A DNA stretch of 64,000 nucleotides from Luzula sylvatica (GCA_946800325.1 OX326960.1:18524893-18588892); one strand, 5' to 3'. Shown: positions 23,390-35,834, counted from the first letter of the stretch. The notes: generated from the sequence alone by a model not told the origin. Program-made: numbers and translations.

Positions 23390-23889
23390 ATTCGAGCCAC
23401 TTATCTATTATCTTGTAATATATTTATAAAATAATGGTTTTTACTTTTTTTTGTTGTTGAAAAGAATGGTTTTTACTTTTGAGGGATGTTGGTTTTTGTT
23501 GTTGTTACAAAGGTTTCTGTGAAGGCCCAAATTTACTAGCTATGTAATATATTTATGACTTATGAAATGATGGTTCTAAAATATTTACTTACATCTATAT
23601 ATGTTTGAAATTAAACTAGGTTTGAAGTTACGGACCTTACTAAATCAGCTTTGGTTCGCTAATAATTTTTTACAAGGCATTAATTGATGAATACCCAATC
23701 TTATCGTAATAAGTAGTACATTAAGCTTTATAAAAATTGAATTTTGCAAATTAATTAAGATTATGCCAACAAAATTTTGAATTGTTATTATAGCTAAAAG
23801 ATTGATTTCAAAAACAAGTTACAATCCTACAGTAATATTATGAAAAAAACAGAAGTTGCAACAGAAAAAAACCGAAACACATTTTAATA
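23390..23889. other. 3' flank of F-box B, shared with copy A
   Basis: Non-coding DNA that mirrors the downstream flank of copy A. It contains GATTCGAGCCACTTATCTAT just after the stop, which is also present behind copies A and C. An internal short duplication (AATGGTTTTTACTTTT twice) is seen near 23.44-23.48 kb. Confidence 0.55.
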
Positions 23890-24075
23890 AATTATATTAA
23901 TAACAGTCGCATTATCTCTTCGTCGATTGTATCATACTTCAAATCCCACAAATTAGCAATGCCACATCATCGTTACATGATCCGCAAATCACATTTTTTG
24001 CACGACCTGATTCGCAGATGCTGATACCTCCATGATTGAAGCCTTCCTCTGCGTGAACGTTGCCGCGCTTCAATA
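23890..24075 (-). pseudogene. MADS-box pseudogene fragment, internal deletion and frameshifts
   Basis: Read on the minus strand, one frame gives AATFTQRKASIMEVSASANQ followed by VVQK, and a second gives KNVICGSCNDDVALL. A third gives NLWDLKYDTIDEEIMRLLL. These match, in order, the MADS domain (AATFKKRKASIM), the 33-residue repeat (QKDVICESYNAEVSL) and the acidic tail of the gene at 8.0-9.2 kb. The MADS domain is fused directly to the repeat region, so the zipper and spacer are deleted. It lies downstream of F-box B just as the 10.66-10.98 kb fragment lies downstream of F-box A. Confidence 0.8.
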
Positions 24076-25080
24076 TATTATCATATGCTGTACTTGCCAA
24101 AGTGAAGATGAAACTTATCGAGAGTGAAAACACTACAAAATATGGGGCACCGTTTCTGTGTGCATTGATGGTGATTAGGGGGAATTACGACCGTGATGTT
24201 TGACAAGAAATCCGACGAGAGTCTCGCTGTTAGCCCGGGAGACCTTATCCCTCCGTGAAGGAAGTTATTGTATGTGCCCCGTTCGTCATCTCTTATAATT
24301 AGTGCAAATCTGCGAGACTCCCCCACCTAGAAGACCTTTGCGAGGGTTCCATTGCTGTTTAAACCTGAATGTTTTGGTGATTATGTGGAGACTATTGAGT
24401 ATTGCCGGTGAGTATGGTAAGATAGAAGTTAAAGTTACCGAAAAGCGCGTGAAAAGGAAACTTATAGTAGATCAAGGTTATGTAAGCATTTTTGTTGGGT
24501 TAATGAGAAGTACTGAACTCACATATTTCATAACGATTTTAGAAAATCTGAATCTAACCCTGAACAATAAGAACTAATAGAAAACTCAAAAAAAATAAGA
24601 ACTAATAGGGTTAAAGCTGGTAATGTATGGTTACATGCAAGAGTTACCTGAACAATCGGCGAGTCCTCTGTCATTGATCGATTAGAGTTCTCTCACCTCA
24701 ATGCTACCAGAAAGGACATTGGAGTTTCCTCACATTCAGGTCACCAAGCAAGGGTTTCGTTTGCTTAAGGGCGAGTGGGGCGATCGGCAGGACAAGGTTT
24801 GCTTTTCGCCACTCACGCACGTTCTACCGCTCGAAAATCTAGTATTTTAATAGATCCGTCACTTTATATATCTTTCAATGACGATAATAATCATATCTTT
24901 TTCCAATTATACCCGAAATCAGACATGCCACTAATGGTATGCCATGTGATAATAGACCAACCATATTCAATAAAACCGGCATGGAAATTAAGGAGAGAAC
25001 TCCAAAACAAGAGAATAGAGAGAAGGGACTGCCCACAATAATGTAGAGAAGCCCGAGAATACTTTTTTTGGTCGAAGAAA
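24076..25080. other. Intergenic with unassigned gene-like patches
   Basis: GC-richer patches near 24.17-24.36 and 24.76-24.84 kb have several short frames on both strands, none with a recognised domain. They could be captured exon pieces, like others in this window. No gene is supportable. Confidence 0.35.
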
Positions 25081-25084
25081 ATCA

Positions 25085-25680
25085 AAATTTATTTTCATTA
25101 GTCTTCAATGATGAAATTTTTATTGAACAACGTAAATGTTGAGTATTTATTTTGTTTTAGACATAAATTTTGACATTTTTATGAAAAATACGACAATTAG
25201 TATTTTCTGAAGGTATAAGACTTTTACTTTTTATATTTTTTCAAAATCATTTGAAATAAAATAAAATTTGTATGTGTTAATCTTCAGTTCTGAAATTTTT
25301 TTAGAAAAACATGAAATTTTAGTGTTTTGTTCATTTTAGACATCAATTTTGACATTTTTGGAGAAATATGAGAATTGATTTTCTTGCAGGTGTTAGACTT
25401 GACCTAGCGAAATTTTTGATAAAAACAGAGAAATTTGCAAGTTTGTTAGTGTTCAATTACGAAACCTATTTGACGAAAACATAAAAATTGATAATTTTAT
25501 ACGTCATAGTCATCAATTTGGAATTAAAAACAACACAAGATCGATTTTTTTTAAGGTGTTATACTTCAATTTTATTATTTTTTGCGAATATTTTATAAAA
25601 GAATGAAATTTGCATGTGTTAGCCTTCAATTAAGGTGTTTTTGAGAGAATGTGAAAGAAAAACGTTTGTTTTTAGTCCTT
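25085..25680 (+). repeat. AT-rich tandem repeat family, locus 2
   Basis: About three degenerate units of roughly 170-180 bp with recurring GTTTTAGACATAAATTTTGAC-type words (25155, 25334, 25502) and GTGTTAG..TTCAATTA motifs. Same family as 17.9-18.3 kb and 36.0-36.3 kb. Non-coding. Confidence 0.6.
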
Positions 25681-26218
25681 CACCTTTTACAAAAAGTTCA
25701 ATCAGGTCCTTAACGTTTTAATTGGATCAATCAAATCCTTTAACTTTTTTTATTTGATATAATCAAGTCCTTCCATCAGTTAACTGCTGACTGGACTGTT
25801 AAATTATTGTTAAGTAATGATACGGCAACAATGTAACATTAATTATTGAATGACGTGGCAATATTTATTTTTTTAATTTTATAATACAAATGACATGTCA
25901 TTTTGACAAAACATTACATGAACCCTCTTAATCACATCATATCCTCACACATTTTCTCCTCCCTCCCAAAAACGCTACAGCCCTCCCTCTTCAATGACAA
26001 TGTCCCCCAAAACGCAAATACTCACGCTCCTTCTTGTTGCCTGAGTTTGGCTCGTAGTTAGTGTTGGGAACGATAAGACCCTTCATCCCTCTCACGCCGG
26101 CGCCAAATGTTCCTTTCTTCTTCTATGTGCAGAGATTAAGCTCCATTGTGAAGACTGAATTTGATCTCATGTGCTGCTTCTTTCGTCTCCGAAAAGTCTT
26201 CTTTACCAGATCCAAAAC

Positions 26219-26282
<64 letters not shown>

Positions 26283-26943
26283 CTTGTCCGAGACAAGGAT
26301 TTATCGATTGTGAATGCATTATGTAAGGCTGTTTTCTCTTACCAGATCTGTAATTTGTCGATTTATGTTGATTATTAGGTTTTACTGTCATGTTTAATAG
26401 TTCATCTTGTTATTCAAGTTAATTCTCGTTTTTATGGTGAAATTAGTCTATTTACTAACTTTTACTGTGGTTTATTGATCCTCAATGTTTGATCAGCATC
26501 GAATAAGACAAAATTGAGGATAATTTGGGTCTATCAAATTAATTTGGTGATGAAAATAACTCTGACATATACATTTTTTTCTTCAAAAAACTACAATTAC
26601 ATGGTTCTGATTTTATTCTTGTTTTTAAATCTATGCAGTAAGGGAGCCATGATTTGTAATGGTGCGTGAATTATGTTTGAAATGGATAGGCATGTAATAG
26701 TATGTATTTGTTAATTGAACTTGTAATTGTGTGTGTAATGAATGGTATGCATCGGTAAGAATTCGGTTTATAATTGTGTTCGAAATGAACGGTATCGTAA
26801 TTTGATGTTTATATATGCATAAATCTTGAAAATTTTGTTAGTCAAAATTGATGTTCATATATTTGTAAGCATTTTCTTTAAAATAAACAGTTTGGAGAAA
26901 CACTGAGATACAAGTCTTTATAATATCCATTTAACACAAAATA
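25681..26943. other. Intergenic with CT microsatellite and exon-like ORF
   Basis: A repeat-like stretch AGTCCTTCACC..TCAGGTCC..AATCAAGTCC (25.67-25.78 kb) resembles dispersed MITE sequence. From 26061 a frame opens (MLGTIRPFIPLTPAPNVPFF) but runs into a (CT)n tract and ends at 26378. No domain is recognised, and it may be the leader plus first exon of a captured gene. Confidence 0.35.
26222..26281. repeat. (CT)n microsatellite, about 30 units
   Basis: A pure CT dinucleotide tract. It inflates open frames on both strands (LSLSLS / REREREr). Confidence 0.95.
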
Positions 26944-29173
26944 TCTATATATATTATAAGTTATATATAAAGTTGGATAAATTCAAGCTCCCACATGAGG
27001 CCACGTCATCAGGGACCTTTTTGTGAATTTTTTTTTTATTTTTTACATTTTGGTTCTTTTTTATTTACATTTTGGTCCTTTTTAATTTTTTTTTTACATT
27101 TTGGTCCTTTTTTATTCATATTTTGGTCCTTTTTAATTTACATTTTGGTCCTTCAAGTTTAAAGAATTACATTCTGGTCCAGGGGCCTCTTTGTAAAAAA
27201 AAATTAATTTACATTTTGGTCCTTTCTTAATTACATTTTGATCCTTTTTAGTTGAAAAAACTATATTTTGGTCCTTTTTTTTTTACATTTTGGCCCTTTT
27301 AAGTTCAAAAACTTACATTTTGGTCCTTCATATTTACATCTTAATCCTCTTTTATTTACATGTCGGTCCTTTTTCACATTTCCGAATTTATATTTTGGTC
27401 CTTTTTATTTATATTTTGGTACTTCTTAGTTTTAGTTTACACTTTGGTCTTTTTTTTTTAACATTTAGGTCCTTTTTAATTTAAATTTCGGTCCTTTTAA
27501 ACATTTGAATTTATATTTTTGTCTTTTTTATTTATATGTTGGTCCTTTTTAGTTCTAATTTACATTTTTTGATATTTATAATGTTAAGAAAATTGCTCTT
27601 CTATGTTTGCTCCACGTCATCCTTTACAAAAAAATTTAATTTACATTTTGGTCCTTTCTTAATTACATTTTGATCCTTTTTGTTGAAAAAACTATATTTT
27701 GGTCCTTTTTATTTATATTTTGGCCCTTTTAAGTTTAAAAACTTACATTTTGGTCCTTCATATTTACATCTTGATCCTCTTTTATTTACATGTCGGTCCT
27801 TTTTCACATTTCCGAATTTATATTTTGGTCCTTTTTATTTATATTTTGGTCATTTTTAGTTTTAGTTTACACTTTGGTCTTTTTTTTTTAACATTTAGGT
27901 CCTTTTTAATTTAAATTTCGGTCCTTTTAAACATTTGAATTTACATTTTTGTCCTTTTTATTTATATGTTGGTCCTTTTTAGTTCTAATTTATATTTTTT
28001 GATATTTATAAAGTTAAGAAAATTGCTCTTCTATGTTTGCTCCACGTCATCCTTTACCTTTTCACTTTTTTAGATTTGAATTTCTCACTTTAATTATGAT
28101 TGATTTCTTATCATTATCATGGATATCAACTATATACAATTAATATTATTGGTAATTAATGATATCATTAATAAATTTTTTTTAGCCTTCTAGTCTTCTT
28201 ACTGGTTTCAGTTAATGTGATATTTACCTTTTTTTTTTTTTTAGAGAAATTAAAGTCCTCACAAAAGGTCACATCATCCTTTTAATGTGGACCACTTGAT
28301 CTTGATCAAAAAGATCTATAATATATGATTTTTTATTTTAACATGATCTATATAAACCCACTAATTAAAAAATTACATGAATTTTGGTCCATCGTGGATC
28401 AAGTTCATTCATATTTTTTTGTATAAATTATATACGGAAAAATTTCAAAAAACTCCTTAAATTATTGGATATTATAAAAACTCCTAAATATATATATGTA
28501 GTAATTAAAAAAAATTATTTTCTATTAATTTAAAAAAATCTTCATATTTTCGGAGCATATAATAATTAAAAAAATTATTATATATTATATTTATACAATT
28601 TTAATATTTCATACATTATATATATTTGACTTTTATATTTTTTCCTTGAAAATCTAACACAAAATAATGATAAAAAGAACACAACATAGATATTCTTTTA
28701 CAATATATTATTTTACAATAGATAAAAATATAAAATCATGAAATTGTTACTAAAATAAACGGACAACGAAAAAAAAAATTGATGTTTAAATAGATATTCT
28801 TTTACGATATGTTTTCAATGTGTTTATTTATTATTGCATATTTTATTATTATTGTTTACGAATTTGGTGAAAATTAATAATAAAAAGAAATAATCATTAC
28901 GTATGAAGATTAAAGAGTATTTGGCAAAAGGAGAAGTGAATATCGTCCATAAGAGAAACAAAAGTTTGGTAGAGGTTTTTTTTTTTTTTGAAATATACTA
29001 AAACATAGAATTTTTTTACAATATCTAAAAAAGATAGGGAGTTAAAAATACATCAAAATACAGATGTGTGAACAATCAGGCAATAAAACGTAGAATACAA
29101 TAACATATTAGGAAAAATTACATCATAACAAACTCGAAAACTCCCGCGCAATCGCGCGGGGGAAAAAAGCTAG
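26944..29173 (+). mobile_element. Non-autonomous Helitron, copy 1
   Basis: Starts TCTATATATATTATAAG after A and ends CTAG (29170-29173) before T, the A/T insertion rule of Helitrons. Seventeen bases or so before the end is the GC hairpin CCCGCGCAATCGCGCGGG. The interior has no Rep/helicase frame. Its 5' third is a degenerate ~20-bp T-rich minisatellite (ACATTTTGGTCCTTTTT) including a 430-bp tandem duplication. The 3' third is AT-rich and shared with the second copy at 43463-45306. Frames translated from the minisatellite are artefacts. Confidence 0.82.
27164..28053 (+). repeat. 430-bp tandem duplication of T-rich minisatellite
   Basis: Two near-identical 430-bp units; TTGCTCTTCTATGTTTGCTCC recurs at about 27592 and 28022. 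Each unit is itself built of degenerate CATTTTGGTCCTTTTT repeats. Confidence 0.8.
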
Positions 29174-29826
29174 TATAGTTATAATGCAAAACATTGGGCC
29201 TTGCCCTCCTTCTTCCGCGTTCATGACTTCTTTGTCGTTGGATTGTCTTTTTTTTCTTCCGTGCTTTCTCATCCGTACGATGCAGTTCTCCATACTAAAA
29301 CCTAACCCCTCTCAGAAAACCCTAGCCCCACGAAATACCCACGAAATGAAAAAACCCTAGCCCGCCAGATTTCGTCCGCGATGGCGTCGCGAGAGAGAAA
29401 AGAGAAGAAGGCGGTGACGTGGCGCAGAGGAGGCGATGGCGCGACGCAGAGCAGGCTATGCGCGCGGCGGAGCATGTGGCACGACGCAGAACAGGCGATG
29501 CGCGAGGCGAAGCAGGCGATACGCCTTCAATCGTCAATCCATAGTTTACTCGAAAGACGAAAGAGCAAAAAAGAAAAGAAAAAAGCACCGCAAAAACCTA
29601 GCGGCGACCAAGCGGCCACAGTATAGGGAGATACCGGTGAGAAACGCACGCGAGAAAGGACGTCGACGGAGCTCTGGACCCTAATCAACACGCAAAAGAG
29701 CAAAAACTGAGCCTCTCTCTTCGCGCTGGCTCCTCTGCTTGGCTCTGGCGATAAAACTTAGGTCAATTTCTTGCACAGGGAAGAGTGAGCCCCTCTTCTC
29801 TCTCGGTTTCGTGACAAGATTGTTTG
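29174..29826. other. GC-richer gene-like patch of unknown origin
   Basis: Between 29.22 and 29.72 kb the composition rises and ACCCTAG-type leader words occur (AAACCCTAGCCC). Overlapping frames on both strands (from 29322 minus, 29381 plus, 29436 plus) conflict, and none has a known domain. It could be a captured 5' UTR or exon. A similar leader-like patch opens the Helitron-like unit at 55.9 kb. Confidence 0.3.
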
Positions 29827-30687
29827 TAGGGGTGTACATAAAATTCTCCAACCCGCCCAACCCGCCCAATCCGACCCGGACCAACCCGTTTTTGCGGGTT
29901 ACAAAATTGTTTGGTCGGGACCCGGACCGACCCGGACCGACCCGGTTTTTGTGGGTCGGGTTGTGGATTTGAAATTAAAAACCCGGATTAACCCAACCCG
30001 ACCCATAGACTATCGAATTTCCAATTAATTAGGGAAAATTTATTTATATCTCTAATATTTTAGAAAGTTAATTATCACATTTATCCTATACATTAGTTTA
30101 ACATAAATTAAACTTAGTTTCTCTTCAATTCAATTAATAATCCACTAAGACACAACCACAAGTTCATAACAAAACTCAATAGTTAATAACATGATGAAAT
30201 CTTTTATTTTATTTTCATCACGCCGGAAGTATATGAAGTTGAAATAAATAAACCAACAACATAAAAAAAATTTCACGAGACATAAATTTAGAATTCTCAT
30301 TTAATTAATTAATATTATATTATATGAATCAAGTACAATTGGTACCATCGAATTGGGTGTTTGTTATATTATATGGTTTAATTAAATTATGGTTTATTTT
30401 TCAATTGTCATTCATGTATTTGTTAAAATAATTTTGATGATTTAATCAAAAATATAATTTTTATTGAATATTTTTTTTGTTACGTATGAATAATCGAATA
30501 CGTATTTATATAGTATATAATCGGCAAAAAAAAACCCGGCTAACCCGCCCAACCCGGTTATGTTGGGTTTCGAAATTTTTATAAATATCATGGGTTGGGT
30601 TGGGTTGGAAAAATGGAAACCCGTTCTAAGTGGGTTGGGTTATAGTTTCGATAAGAACCCGCCCAACCCGGCATACGTACACCCCTA
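29827..30687. mobile_element. 861-bp non-autonomous hAT-type element
   Basis: Target duplication ATTGTTTG at 29819-29826 and 30688-30695. Terminal inverted repeats TAGGGGTGTAC and GTACACCCCTA. The subterminal regions are rich in AACCCGCCC/GGGTTGGGTT words, a common feature of such plant elements, and the middle is AT-rich. No transposase. The 8-bp duplication and TAGGGGTG end place it with hAT elements. Confidence 0.9.
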
Positions 30688-31429
30688 ATTGTTTGTTAAT
30701 TCTTTTCATCATTGGTTTTTTTCTTCAAGTTTGATTATTGCTATTATCGATTTTAGGTCGTTAACTAATTCTTTGATTAATTAGTTCATCAAAAATTCAA
30801 AATTGCAAATTCGCTACAAGTTTTGTATGATTTCTGCAAACCCATTCAACAAATTGCATTATTGAACCAAAAAAAACAAATTTGGGACTTGCATAAACTG
30901 CCCATTCAATTCGTTTTGATCAATTTTGTTGATTTTTTGTAGTTTTGGTTTGCACATGATACAATACCCGGAATGGAAGGAGCAATGAAAGGAAATGGGA
31001 GCGCACCTTCAGTGAAGACGAGAACGAGGTTATTAATTTCAGTTTTTATATATTTTATACCAATTTTTAATATATATAATAAAAAAAAAGTCTACACTTA
31101 CAGAAATAATTTACATAATTGATACCGAAATGTATTTTTGTATGTATTTGAGTGAATAGATTGAGTGGGACCCACATGAAAAATTACCATATTTCATCTT
31201 TCGGTGTTAATTCGGTGAAATATTTATGTAGATGTAGAATTTTCCTATAATAAATGTCATGAATTTAGTATAAAATTATTTATTTGATTTGGTGGATTCG
31301 GAGTTTTCGAAAAGACCATTTTGGATCATGCGGTGAACTAACTAACGTTTCGATATCTACCGATCTTGAGAGCGGTTTTATCAAGGGGTTAGTTTTATTA
31401 ATTGTTCAAAAATCTGCAGTTCATTATTT
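30688..31429. other. Intergenic, possible small MITE
   Basis: AT-rich sequence. The stretch from about 31.11 to 31.25 kb has inverted words ATACCGAAAT and ATTCGGTG and may be a MITE akin to the nested one at 63.47 kb. No gene. Confidence 0.35.
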
Positions 31430-33221
31430 AGTTTTATTAGGGTTTTTTTTGTTATTTTTCAGATTTTAGAAGGGGTATCCGATATTTTCAGCGATTGTGT
31501 CGAGTCGTTAATTTTCATTAATTTCAAAAATATGTACAGTCTGTTCTTTAGTATTTGTTGAGATGTTTTGTTATTTTTCAGATTTTAGAATGGCGCCTTC
31601 CATGTTTTCAGCGATTAGGTCAAGCGTTTAGCGTTTGCTAATTTTAAAAAGTACGGTTTATTTTTTAACTTTTACAGTTATTTTTATATCTTACAGATTT
31701 TATAAGGCTGACTTTTTAATTTTCCTCTTTTCTAGGGTACAATTGGTATTTTCAGATCTTAAAAGGACATTTTTGAAATTTTCAGCTTTTGGAGGGGCCA
31801 GTTTGCCTATTTTGAAGTATTACGGGTATTTTTTACATTTCCAGCTTTTACTAGGGTATTTTTTTTATATATTCATATTTTACAAAGTTTACCTTGCAAG
31901 AAAAGGTAATTTCATTATGATAAAATTTTCAAACAGATCCAAAGCTTTTCTGATTATTAAAAAATATGTTAAATGTTTTTGAAGGTTTGGACGCTCTTAT
32001 TACTCTCTCAGCAAGAAGGGAGACATTTACATGAAATGAATACGAATGAAAATCTTTTTAAGAAAAGCAACCAGATTGAAAGAGTTTATGTCAGGTATGA
32101 TCTAATTTTTTTAATTTTCCTATTATTCGAATTAATACATTTCTTACATGTAATGATTATGTTTATAAGTATATGTAATACACAATTCAAATAAGGTGAC
32201 CTCATGTTCTCAGATTTTACGAGGATATTTTAGAGGGGTGTTTTCACATTTTTCACATTTTGGAGCGGTACATTTCGTATTTTCAGGAAATTTTAAAGGA
32301 CATTTTTGCAATTTTCAAATTTTATAGAGATATTTTGATATTATAATATTTTACAGGTGTATTCTTTAATTTCAGATTTTAAGAAGGTTCAATTTCATCT
32401 TATTAGATTTTGCACAAGTTTTTCAAAAATTCAAATTGTAGAGTGGTATATTTCAGATTTCACGAAGACATTTTAGAGGGGTGTTTTTACATTTTATCAC
32501 ATTCTTCAGGGGTACATTTGATATTTTTAGAAAGTTTTACAAGGGTATTATTGCAATTTTCAAATTTTATATACGTATTTGGATATTATCAGAATTTACA
32601 AGTGTATTTTTGCAATTTCAGATCTTAAGAGGGTTGTACTTGACATTTTTAGATTGGCTACGAGTTTTAAAATTTCCAGGTTATATAGTCGTATATTTCA
32701 TACTCTCATATTTTTATGTTTGTTGAATATTAGTACAAAGTATTTTGCAATAATGAACAATTAGGATATTACCAATTGTAGTTTTTTGTAGTTATTTTTA
32801 TGCATATCATATCACCTCATATTGTGGTTCAATGCTACGATACTATTCAACAGTTATTTGTATACATAATATCTCACATTCTTTTCTCAAATACTTGATC
32901 CCGACGACATGTATACACATAAGCGGTAAGCCCCACTATCTCATTTCCGAATATCACCCAAAACGATAATCAAATTACACGTGCAATTCATATGCGCCAT
33001 GGAACTATGAAAACATAATCTCAAATTGTGTACCAAACAATTAACAATAGATATTTAGATATCAACAACGGATAGCACGCTAAAATAGACAAGTATTCGC
33101 AATCACAAACAATAACCATATACACATACCATGTGAACCCAAGAAAATAACGACTCATTGAAATTCAACAATTCCACACAACTAGGCACTCCCGCGCAAT
33201 TGCGCGGGGGGGGGGGACTAG
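31430..33221 (+). mobile_element. Helitron-like unit ending at a clear 3' terminus (5' end not found)
   Basis: The 3' end has the hairpin CCCGCGCAATTGCGCGGG, a G-run and CTAG (33218-33221) before T. The preceding 1.7 kb consists of degenerate repeats of TTTCAGATTTTA..GGGTATTTTT, each some 35-60 bp, also seen at 52.6-53.0 kb. No protein domain is visible and frames here are repeat translations. The true 5' boundary was not located, so the given start is only where the repeats become evident. It lies against the 3' flank of the transposase gene. Confidence 0.55.
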
Positions 33222-33340
33222 TAATAATCAAAGATGATCCACTCACAAAATATAAAAAAAAATATCCAATATCATAAATGTTAAAAACCAAAAATTCACT
33301 GTTTGAAGTACTTCTCCAAAAATTGGTACTAATATAATAA

Positions 33341-35834
33341 TCAGACATGATTCATTTCAGAAGTATTTTCTCCATGTTGCTGATTCGAACATCCAGCCTC
33401 AGAATTTCTCCTAGAACTCTAATGGAAAACATATATAATTGAAATGTTAACACCAAAAAAATCAAAATATACGATTGGAAGAAAACATTTTTGTTATATA
33501 CCTGATTATTCTTGGAACAAGTTATCTTGTTATGCCCCTCTTTGCGACAAATCGTGCACGTTTGGATTTGACCCGTTTTCTTGAGTTTAGTAGCTTGTGG
33601 CTTCGGCACAACGCCTTCTTCTCGCCTTTCATGTTTCTTCGGCCTACCAGTCATCCTTCTTCTCAATGGAGCAAGCGGAGGATCAAATGTGGTCTTGGGC
33701 CAATCATGATTCCCAACAAGCGTGCCAAGTAATTAGTGTATATTTTTTGGTGGAGCTCTTTTTTGAACCAAATGGAGACATAGTTTATCGGCTCTTCACT
33801 TTTATGATGTGTTGCGCACACGGCATGAGAGCAAGGAATGCCCGAAATATCCCAAACCCTACAAGAGCATTTGAGATTTCTCATATCAACCACATATCTG
33901 TAATCTTTGATTTCTCCTTTCCAATTTGTCATCTTTTGGCTTATTTCATAACCATCCAAACCAGCCCATTCTAAATAACAATTATTACTTGCTGTAATTT
34001 TCTTATTCAGCTTCTTAAAAGTCTTAGGGCAAATCATGTACGGGTATTTTTCACCTTCACTTGCACCTTTAACTATTCTTCTCATTACCAACTGCCTAAT
34101 TTCTTCGAGCATGGTTATAATTGGTTTATGTCTTGCATCGAGTATCCAATTGTTGAACGACTCGGATAAATTGTTGTCCACACTATCACACTTGCTACTT
34201 TCCTTAAAAAAGGCTCGACACCAATGTTTCGGATTAGTTTTTAACAAATTATTTGCTGCTACTTCCGAAATAGCACGGATGAATCCTAAGTTCTCTTCGT
34301 ATTCAGAAATGGAGTATGACCAAGCACACATCCAGAAAAGATTTTTTAAATTATCGCCTTTATGATTTTTGTGCCAATTGCTATATATGTGTCTCGCACA
34401 CATTCGATGTTCTGCATTAGGCAAACGAGTTTCAATTGACTTTTGTAGCCCCTACAATCAAACAACCAAAACATAAATATATATAATTCATATTTTTTAG
34501 TTCAAATATAAATGAAATAATACCTTTTGCTGATCTCTAATTAGAACCCATTCATGACCTAAGTCCATATCCAAGTCCTCAACTAACAAATTTAAAAACC
34601 AATCCCAATTTTCTTTGTTCTCTACATCAACCACAGCCCATGCGATAGGGTACATTTGGTCGTTGCCATCTCTTCCAACCGCAGATAGTATTTCAAATTT
34701 CACGGGTCCCTTGGAAAAACAACCGTCTAAATTAATTACTTTTCTACAACCACTTAGAAACCATTTTTTGCATGCACCAAAACAAATATACATTCTCCAA
34801 AAATATGGTACGTCCTCCACATTCATTCGTTTCACATTTACCCGTATAGTACTACCTTCATTTGCTTGATATAATGCCTCGGCGTAGTCCCAAATCCGTG
34901 CATATTGCTCGGTATAACTTGCTAGGTACTTATTCATTACAATCAATTTGGTCCTCTTGCATTTACTCAATGTGATATCAACTGACATGTCATTTCTTAT
35001 TGTTTTTTGCATTTCCTTTATTTTCCAACCCAGTTGTGACATGATTCTATCTTCATACATCTTCGCGAGAAAAGATGCTGTTATTCGACTGCACTTGAAA
35101 GAAGGCACACATTTGTGCTCTGAAATAAAGGTTTTAACCATGAAGTGATTACTCGGCTTATGCACAGAGGCAAATAAGGTCCATGGGCATCCCTGCCAAG
35201 AACAAATTGCTCTAACTCTAGTACTGTCGTTCTTCTTATATTTAATATCTTTTACGTTAGCAATGGCGTATTTTGTAACTGCATCTCTAACTTCCTTAAC
35301 TCCCGCAAATGTCATCCCAACATAGAAATCGGGTGAACCAGAATAATTATTATCGTCGTCAGTACTCTCAATGTAACTATGAAGCTCGCTCGAAACAGAA
35401 TCTGCAGATTCAATATCCAACGGTGCGACTCCTTCAACAACATCTTCCTGCTCTCCATCAACAAATACATCGACATAATTTTGATTCGGCAAGCTATCAT
35501 CGTCAACACATAAATGCTCTACGTACGTGTCAATACTCCCAAAACGATCAAACCAAGCAAACATTTCATTTACTGACTCATCTCGATACAAAATCTTCAA
35601 TCCATCATTCAAGCAACTCCCCGGAACTTGATAATACGACTTCGATAAATCATCCACACACAATTTCTCCTTTATGAGGCGTAAAAGATCACAATACGTA
35701 ACTCCCCCAATTAGATTGTCTAAAATTTCCTTTTTACCATTAATATACTCGAAATTGTGCACACATTTACCGCTATGAAACACATGAAGCCTAGCATTTT
35801 CCATATATATGATATCTGTAGCATGAAAAATCAT
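33341..35834 (-). pseudogene. MuDR-family (Mutator) transposase gene with frameshift
   Basis: Three exons on the minus strand: 35834-34524, 34451-33502 and 33418-33341, with GT-AG introns. Exon 1 (437 residues) has an N-terminal region of the plant MuDR type, a MuDR-like DNA-binding segment (SPDFYVGMTFAGVKEVRDAV) and the start of the DDE core. Likely catalytic residues are D370 (NLDGCF), D434 (RDQQKG) and E534 (NNLSESFNN). A SWIM zinc finger follows at about 632-648 (CSCRVWDISGIPCSHAVC), then a GRPKK basic stretch and a zinc knuckle CTICRKEGHNKITC. Near 33.71 kb the frame shifts between YTNYLARLLG and the downstream NHDWPKTTFDPP, which should disable the C-terminus unless it is an assembly error. 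The protein cuts and joins MULE DNA. No terminal inverted repeats were found around it, perhaps because a Helitron sits beside the 3' end. Confidence 0.85.

Noticed and set aside
26061..26378. 105-residue ORF as a gene
   Set aside because: A third of it is CT-microsatellite translation and the remainder has no recognised domain; left as an exon-like patch only.
27290..27914. Open frames rich in FGPF/YILVL in the T-rich region
   Set aside because: They are translations of the CATTTTGGTCCTTTTT minisatellite in a Helitron and repeat with it; the same happens at 43.5-44.0 kb.
33502..33722. Tiny intron to explain the transposase frame change
   Set aside because: No GT-AG pair of realistic length brackets the shift near 33.71 kb; a frameshift is the simpler reading.
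33475..35677. Plus-strand ORFs across 33.5-35.7 kb
   Set aside because: Antisense shadows of the MuDR transposase exons, which have clear motifs on the minus strand.
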